Assembly: GCA_036336795.1 (NCBI GenBank) | Contig: JAYZFL010000022.1 | Location: forward strand, 108,375 to 172,374 | Reading direction: 5' to 3' | Source: UBA822 sp036336795 | Lineage (GTDB): Bacteria; Gemmatimonadota; Gemmatimonadetes; Longimicrobiales; Gaopeijiaceae | Length of the DNA: 64,000 nt | Shown here: in pieces, positions 60,632 to 64,000 of the stretch | Numbering within the stretch: position 1 is the first letter of the stretch | Layout: the number at the start of each line of letters is the position of its first letter | Notes under the pieces: model-generated | Databases searched by the model: none | Seen by the model: the letters and a program-made list of their open reading frames with translations, nothing else | What the model was told of the DNA's origin: nothing | Translations under genes and position numbers: made by a program

Positions 60632-62212
60632 GTGAAATCCGGATTACTCGTGTACTTGAGTCTTTACATCGTTGCGTGTTCGAGCACAGGGGTAATTCCG
60701 ATCGATCCCGTCGAATCACTGGTTTCGAACACTACTTCTCGGTCCCCTTCACCCTACGAGGAAGCAACGATTCGAGCCGCCGCCACGATTCGAGCCGAAG
60801 ATATTATTTCGGACATCGCCTTCCTAGCTAATGACGAGCTCGCAGGACGTGATACACCCAGTCCAGGCCTCGAGACTGCCGCCGAGTATTTGGTGGATCG
60901 CTTCACAGCGGCAGGCCTCGAGCCGGGCGGAGACGATGGCACGTTCATTCAAAGATTCCCTTACACGAGCACAACGATGGTGAAGAGTGCTCGAATAGTC
61001 GCATACGAGGGAGTATCCGGAACGGAGGTGTTCGATTATGCCCGAGACTATTACGTAATCCCCGGGCAACGGACTGCCATCGGAGCCAATGTGATCTTCG
61101 GAGGATTCGCCGCTGAACCTCTATCAGGATTGGCACCGATATCAAGGGAGAACGTAGTCTTGTTCATAGTTGACGGAAATCCGGTCGTGGGGACAGGAGA
61201 ACAACTCATCAGTGCGTTTCAGGCCGCAGGACAAGCCGGTGCATCGGCCGTTGTCCTACTTCTCGACGAAACCAACGTCGCGGACAGCATCATGGATCTC
61301 GCAACGGGACTGGCTGGTTCCGGGCTGGTCACACCACTCCCGATCGTGGGACTATCCCTAGAGAGAGCCCGCCAGCTCTTGGATGCTGCAGGCCTCAATC
61401 TCGCAGTGATGAGAGCGTCTCCCTTTGAGACCGCTATGCCCCTCGAGGGAATTACAATGACTGTGTCGGCACCATTCGAAGTGGCTGAGCACACGCCTCC
61501 GAATGTCGTTGGCATCCTGCCTGGCCGAGACCCCCTGCTCCGGGATCAATACATCGTCTACACTGCCCATTTTGATCACGTCGGAATCAGGGTTCCAGAT
61601 GAGTCTGGCGACTCGATCTATAATGGCGCCGACGACAATGCTTCTGGCACGTCGCTCTTACTCGCGACGGCCGCCGCCTTTGGGACGCTTGAGGTGCGTC
61701 CCGCTCGTTCGGTGCTCTTCCTGGCCGTGAGTGGTGAGGAGAAAGGATTGCTTGGATCGAAGTACTTCTCCGAGAATCCCACAGTCCCCCTGGAAGGGAT
61801 CATCATGAACATCAACACAGACATGGTGGGACGAAATCACCCGGATACGCTGATCGGTGTCGGGCGCCAGTATACTAATCTCGGTCCGTTAACGGACCGT
61901 ATCCTGACACAGCATCCTGAACTCGGTTTCACGGTCATTGAAGATCCAAAGCCCGAGGACCAAGCTTTTTTCCGCAGCGATCACCTTCACTTCGTGAACA
62001 AAGACATCCCGGCAATCTTTTTCACGTCATGGGATCACGAAGACTACCACCAACCATCGGATGAAGTTGACTTCATCGACTCCGAGAAAGTGGCTCGGGT
62101 TGCTCGTATGGTATTTTATCTAGGTGCCTGGATCGCGGATGGCTTGGTGAATCCAGAATGGACAGAGACGGGCCTTGCGGAAGTGCGCCGGATCCTTGAG
62201 GGCGGGAACTGA
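60632..62212 (+). CDS. M28-family peptidase lipoprotein
   Basis: A 526-residue exported aminopeptidase-like enzyme. The signal ends in lipobox IVAC with Cys16. A PA-like insert (about 140-285, with ASAVVLLLDE) sits inside the M28 fold. Zinc ligands and catalytic residues: His313 in TAHFDHVG, Asp334 or 335 in NGADDNASGT, Glu369/370 in SGEEKGLLG, Asp397 in NINTDMVG and a late His in DHEDYHQPSDEVD. The start is GTG at 60632, with GGAGG six bases in front. It probably degrades peptides in the periplasm or at the outer membrane. Confidence 0.93.
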   Translation: MKSGLLVYLSLYIVACSSTGVIPIDPVESLVSNTTSRSPSPYEEATIRAAATIRAEDIISDIAFLANDELAGRDTPSPGLETAAEYLVDRFTAAGLEPGGDDGTFIQRFPYTSTTMVKSARIVAYEGVSGTEVFDYARDYYVIPGQRTAIGANVIFGGFAAEPLSGLAPISRENVVLFIVDGNPVVGTGEQLISAFQAAGQAGASAVVLLLDETNVADSIMDLATGLAGSGLVTPLPIVGLSLERARQLLDAAGLNLAVMRASPFETAMPLEGITMTVSAPFEVAEHTPPNVVGILPGRDPLLRDQYIVYTAHFDHVGIRVPDESGDSIYNGADDNASGTSLLLATAAAFGTLEVRPARSVLFLAVSGEEKGLLGSKYFSENPTVPLEGIIMNINTDMVGRNHPDTLIGVGRQYTNLGPLTDRILTQHPELGFTVIEDPKPEDQAFFRSDHLHFVNKDIPAIFFTSWDHEDYHQPSDEVDFIDSEKVARVARMVFYLGAWIADGLVNPEWTETGLAEVRRILEGGN

Positions 62213-62283
62213 TCTAATCCTTACTCTTATTCGTCCTATCAGAGCTTCATCCACCTTTCCCTTCGGACGGTGACGCCCCTCGC

Positions 62284-63453
62284 TTAACCGACTCTTGGAA
62301 CTATAAGCGACTGGCCAATCTGTAGAAACCGAGGCTCGATTCCCGGATTGGCGGCACGTAAGATCTCCACAGGCACTCCATACCGTAACGCAATGTGCCC
62401 CAAAGTATCACCGGGGGCCACTTTGTGTTCAAGAAAGCTGACACGCTCGTCCACAGGAACGAGTTCATAGTTTGTCTGAAACACCGCTCCGTGTTCTGGC
62501 GGAACCCGAATAAGAGTTTCACGGTTAGCAGGGGTGAAACCCCGGACAAGCTGAGGATTTAGGGCTTCGATGAGGTCTTTAGGGACTTCTGCCGCGCGCG
62601 CAATAACGTCGACCGACGTGGCATCGGGGACCGTGACTTCCTCGAAGCTAAATGGAGGGACCTGTTGCAATTCAAATCCGTACCGCTCCAGTGAACGAGC
62701 GAGTACAGAGGCAGCGAGAAGCTTAGGGATGAAGTCTCGAGTTTCTCTCGGCAGTAATCCGTGGAGCACTACGTAAAGGCTATCTCCCCCTGTCGCCAAG
62801 GCCGCATGTCTCCGCAGTAATCTGGATATCCGATTCGGACCAGCGTTGTACGCAGCTAACGCCAAGTACCAGGACTTGAATCGCCCGTGGTGGCTTGACA
62901 GGATACTCAGGGCCTTCGAAGTAGACACGACTGGATCACGTCGTTCATCGATTAACGGACCCACCACGAGACCTACCTCTCGGGCCGTGCCACTCATCAA
63001 CTGCCACAAACCTGTGGCACCAGCGGAGCTCTGAGCAGTGGGCAGGTATCCGCTCTCCACAATCGGTAAGTAGCGGAGTGAGTTCGGCAATTTCCCTGCA
63101 GAAATCTCTGTATCGATCAGGTCCGAGTATCTCCTCATGCGAGCCAGATAGCGTACGAAGTCATCTGCGCCCTCACCGGTCCAGAAGTCGATCCATCGAT
63201 CAGTGCGTTCGGCAATCACAGGATGACGTGCCCACCGCGAGTCCAAGATCGGATCTGGTAGAGTTTTGGCCGGCGGTGTAAGAAACGGACTTCGATCGTG
63301 ATCCACGGACGAGTCCAGAGCTAAAGCCGCTTTGGGATTCGGAATCGGTTGGGGGGGATCCGGGATTGTTCCAACACACGCGGCTGAAAACACCAAGATC
63401 GCCACCGCTGCGAACACATCCCTACGTCCGTACAGACTCGTCTGAACCTTCAC
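62284..63453 (-). CDS. MltD-like lytic transglycosylase lipoprotein with LysM domain
   Basis: A 389-residue protein. The signal ends in lipobox SAAC with Cys26. The SLT domain covers about 120-240: catalytic Glu in LPIVESGY, GATGLWQLMSGTAREVGL, and YLALAAYNAGPNRI. One LysM is near the C-terminus (about 345-388: VAPGDTLGHIALRYGVPVEIL, LQIGQSLIVP). It cleaves peptidoglycan glycan strands with 1,6-anhydro formation. The start is GTG at 63453. It is convergent with the M28 gene. Confidence 0.93.
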   Translation of the reverse strand: MKVQTSLYGRRDVFAAVAILVFSAACVGTIPDPPQPIPNPKAALALDSSVDHDRSPFLTPPAKTLPDPILDSRWARHPVIAERTDRWIDFWTGEGADDFVRYLARMRRYSDLIDTEISAGKLPNSLRYLPIVESGYLPTAQSSAGATGLWQLMSGTAREVGLVVGPLIDERRDPVVSTSKALSILSSHHGRFKSWYLALAAYNAGPNRISRLLRRHAALATGGDSLYVVLHGLLPRETRDFIPKLLAASVLARSLERYGFELQQVPPFSFEEVTVPDATSVDVIARAAEVPKDLIEALNPQLVRGFTPANRETLIRVPPEHGAVFQTNYELVPVDERVSFLEHKVAPGDTLGHIALRYGVPVEILRAANPGIEPRFLQIGQSLIVPRVG

Positions 63454-63540
63454 TTTACCACGGATGTCGCGTGATGAGCTTCCAATAGAATCGTCCTTGC
63501 CTCACCCACATGTGATAGTTATGAGTGCGAAGTGCTAACT

Positions 63541-63555
63541 GATTGTATAACAATC
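63541..63555. promoter_or_regulatory. Perfect 15-base palindrome
   Basis: GATTGT-ATA-ACAATC is a perfect inverted repeat, 88 bases upstream of the mltD-like gene. It has the form of a dimeric repressor site. No regulator is encoded nearby. Confidence 0.4.
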
Positions 63556-63591
63556 ACTTACACACTATATGGACACCCACGATTTGTGAAC

Positions 63592-63612
63592 ATTACCCAC
63601 AATATTACCCAC
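63592..63612 (+). repeat. Short direct repeat ATTACCCAC x2, DnaA-box-like
   Basis: ATTACCCAC occurs at 63592 and 63604, a period of 12. TTACCCACA at 63593 differs from the DnaA box TTATCCACA by one base. Only two copies, with no neighbouring dnaA or dnaN. Confidence 0.35.
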
Positions 63613-63830
63613 TTCATCTAGAGAAACGCTCGCTTTTCGTGGGGTTTTCCGACTGCTTGCCCCCCCTTCAGCGCCGGGAGGGGGCCAGACATGGACCAGT
63701 CGAGACACATCAAGCTCGCCACAACATCCGGTATTCCCTATCGGCGGTGCCACTACATTGGGTATACGGTTCGAGCCGGTCAAGACCCCCCAGTGGGGTT
63801 CATCCCTCTTATTTCAGTGCCCGTTAGCGG

Positions 63831-63989
63831 CTACTCATGAACAGGGGTTGGCTCGCTAGACAGTTTACCGTACACCGCTGCGGAAACGTACCAGAAGATT
63901 AGGGTCTGAACGGCATTTGCCGCTGCTACGCCAACCTCTCGGCCTGAGTTGCGGGCATGAGTGGGGCGGGGCAGAATGAGGCATATCGA
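63831..63989 (-). pseudogene. Possible gene remnant or end of a membrane-protein gene
   Basis: A 52-codon minus-strand frame ends in TAG at 63831 and reads like protein, with a hydrophobic part VGVAAANAVQTLIFWYVSAA and the end GKLSSEPTPVHE. It has an in-frame stop at 63992-63990 and no usable ATG, GTG or TTG early in it. It may be a frameshifted or decayed C-terminus of a gene entering from the right, or chance. Not recognised. Confidence 0.25.
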
Positions 63990-64000
63990 TCACACAGTGT

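Larger units (their letters stand above)
63454..63830. other. Non-coding region with repeats, A+T-rich in its first 170 bases
   Basis: No convincing gene. It holds a palindrome (63541-63555) and a direct repeat (63592-63612), both annotated separately, and further on two G/C-rich hairpin-like runs (about 63658-63690 and 63784-63800). It should carry the mltD-like promoter. A short sequence near 63770 looks like a tRNA T arm, but no cloverleaf can be made around it. Confidence 0.5.

Noticed and set aside
63592..63613. Replication origin
   Set aside because: Only two near-DnaA-box repeats, and none of dnaA, dnaN, rpmH or gidA nearby.
63755..63790. tRNA or tmRNA end suggested by a T-arm-like sequence
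   Set aside because: Stem pairs fail after two or three bases and no acceptor or anticodon arm can be formed.
1..64000. Insertion sequences, prophage, CRISPR arrays or defence islands
   Set aside because: No transposase, integrase, phage structural gene, repeat-spacer array or known defence gene was found.

Overview
The window is a densely packed stretch of chromosome from a Gram-negative bacterium with an outer membrane: it carries SurA-type chaperones, lipoproteins with lipoboxes, an MltD-type lytic transglycosylase, FtsEX with an EnvC-like partner, and cytochrome c maturation. The best guess for lineage is Gemmatimonadota or a close relative. This rests on the 617-residue secreted protein of a type I associate with that phylum, the paired M16 peptidases, the PPIase-SurA-PdxA run after mfd, and the membrane pyrophosphatase. 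The lineage is inferred from gene content, not demonstrated. No insertion sequence, prophage, integrase, CRISPR array or rRNA was seen; one tRNA is present.

Layout. 1-28.6 kb is read almost wholly on the minus strand in tightly coupled runs (many 1-4 base ATGA/GTGA/TAATG overlaps). It holds: (a) the start of hppA, then pth, rplY, prs, a large secreted protein, tRNA-Gln and ispE, which is the old ispE/tRNA-Gln/prs/rplY/pth block with one inserted gene; (b) a flippase-like membrane protein, pdxJ, hflX, rarA, a CCA-adding/poly(A) polymerase, an SDR reductase, a small unknown gene and alaS; (c) recA with its own terminator; (d) a cytochrome c maturation operon ccmE-ccmF-(zinc ribbon protein)-ccmA-ccmB-ccmC-ccmD; (e) dtd-maf-glpK and glmM/glmS.

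28.8-36.4 kb is plus strand: a trans-sulfuration PLP enzyme, an M48 metalloprotease, purD, mutM and two M16 peptidases, one with and one without the zinc motif. 36.4-45.7 kb is mixed: menG, a small membrane protein, Mrp/ApbC and a NifU-like Fe-S pair, pruA, and a minus-strand run lepA, pfkB-like kinase, STAS-HATPase, STAS-like protein. 45.9-62.2 kb is one long plus-strand series: DUF58, BatA-type, mfd, a PPIase lipoprotein, surA, pdxA, ftsE, ftsX, envC-like, holB, moaC and an M28 peptidase lipoprotein. A convergent mltD-like gene and an A+T-richer non-coding stretch close the window.

The most interesting points are: a CcmE whose haem-binding residue is Cys (CxxxY) rather than His, in an operon with no ccmH/ccmG and with a zinc-ribbon membrane protein in the CcmI-like place; a translationally coupled three-gene module joining a PfkB-type kinase to STAS and HATPase regulators; an FtsEX-EnvC unit whose LytM domain has lost most zinc ligands; and a perfect palindrome in front of recA.
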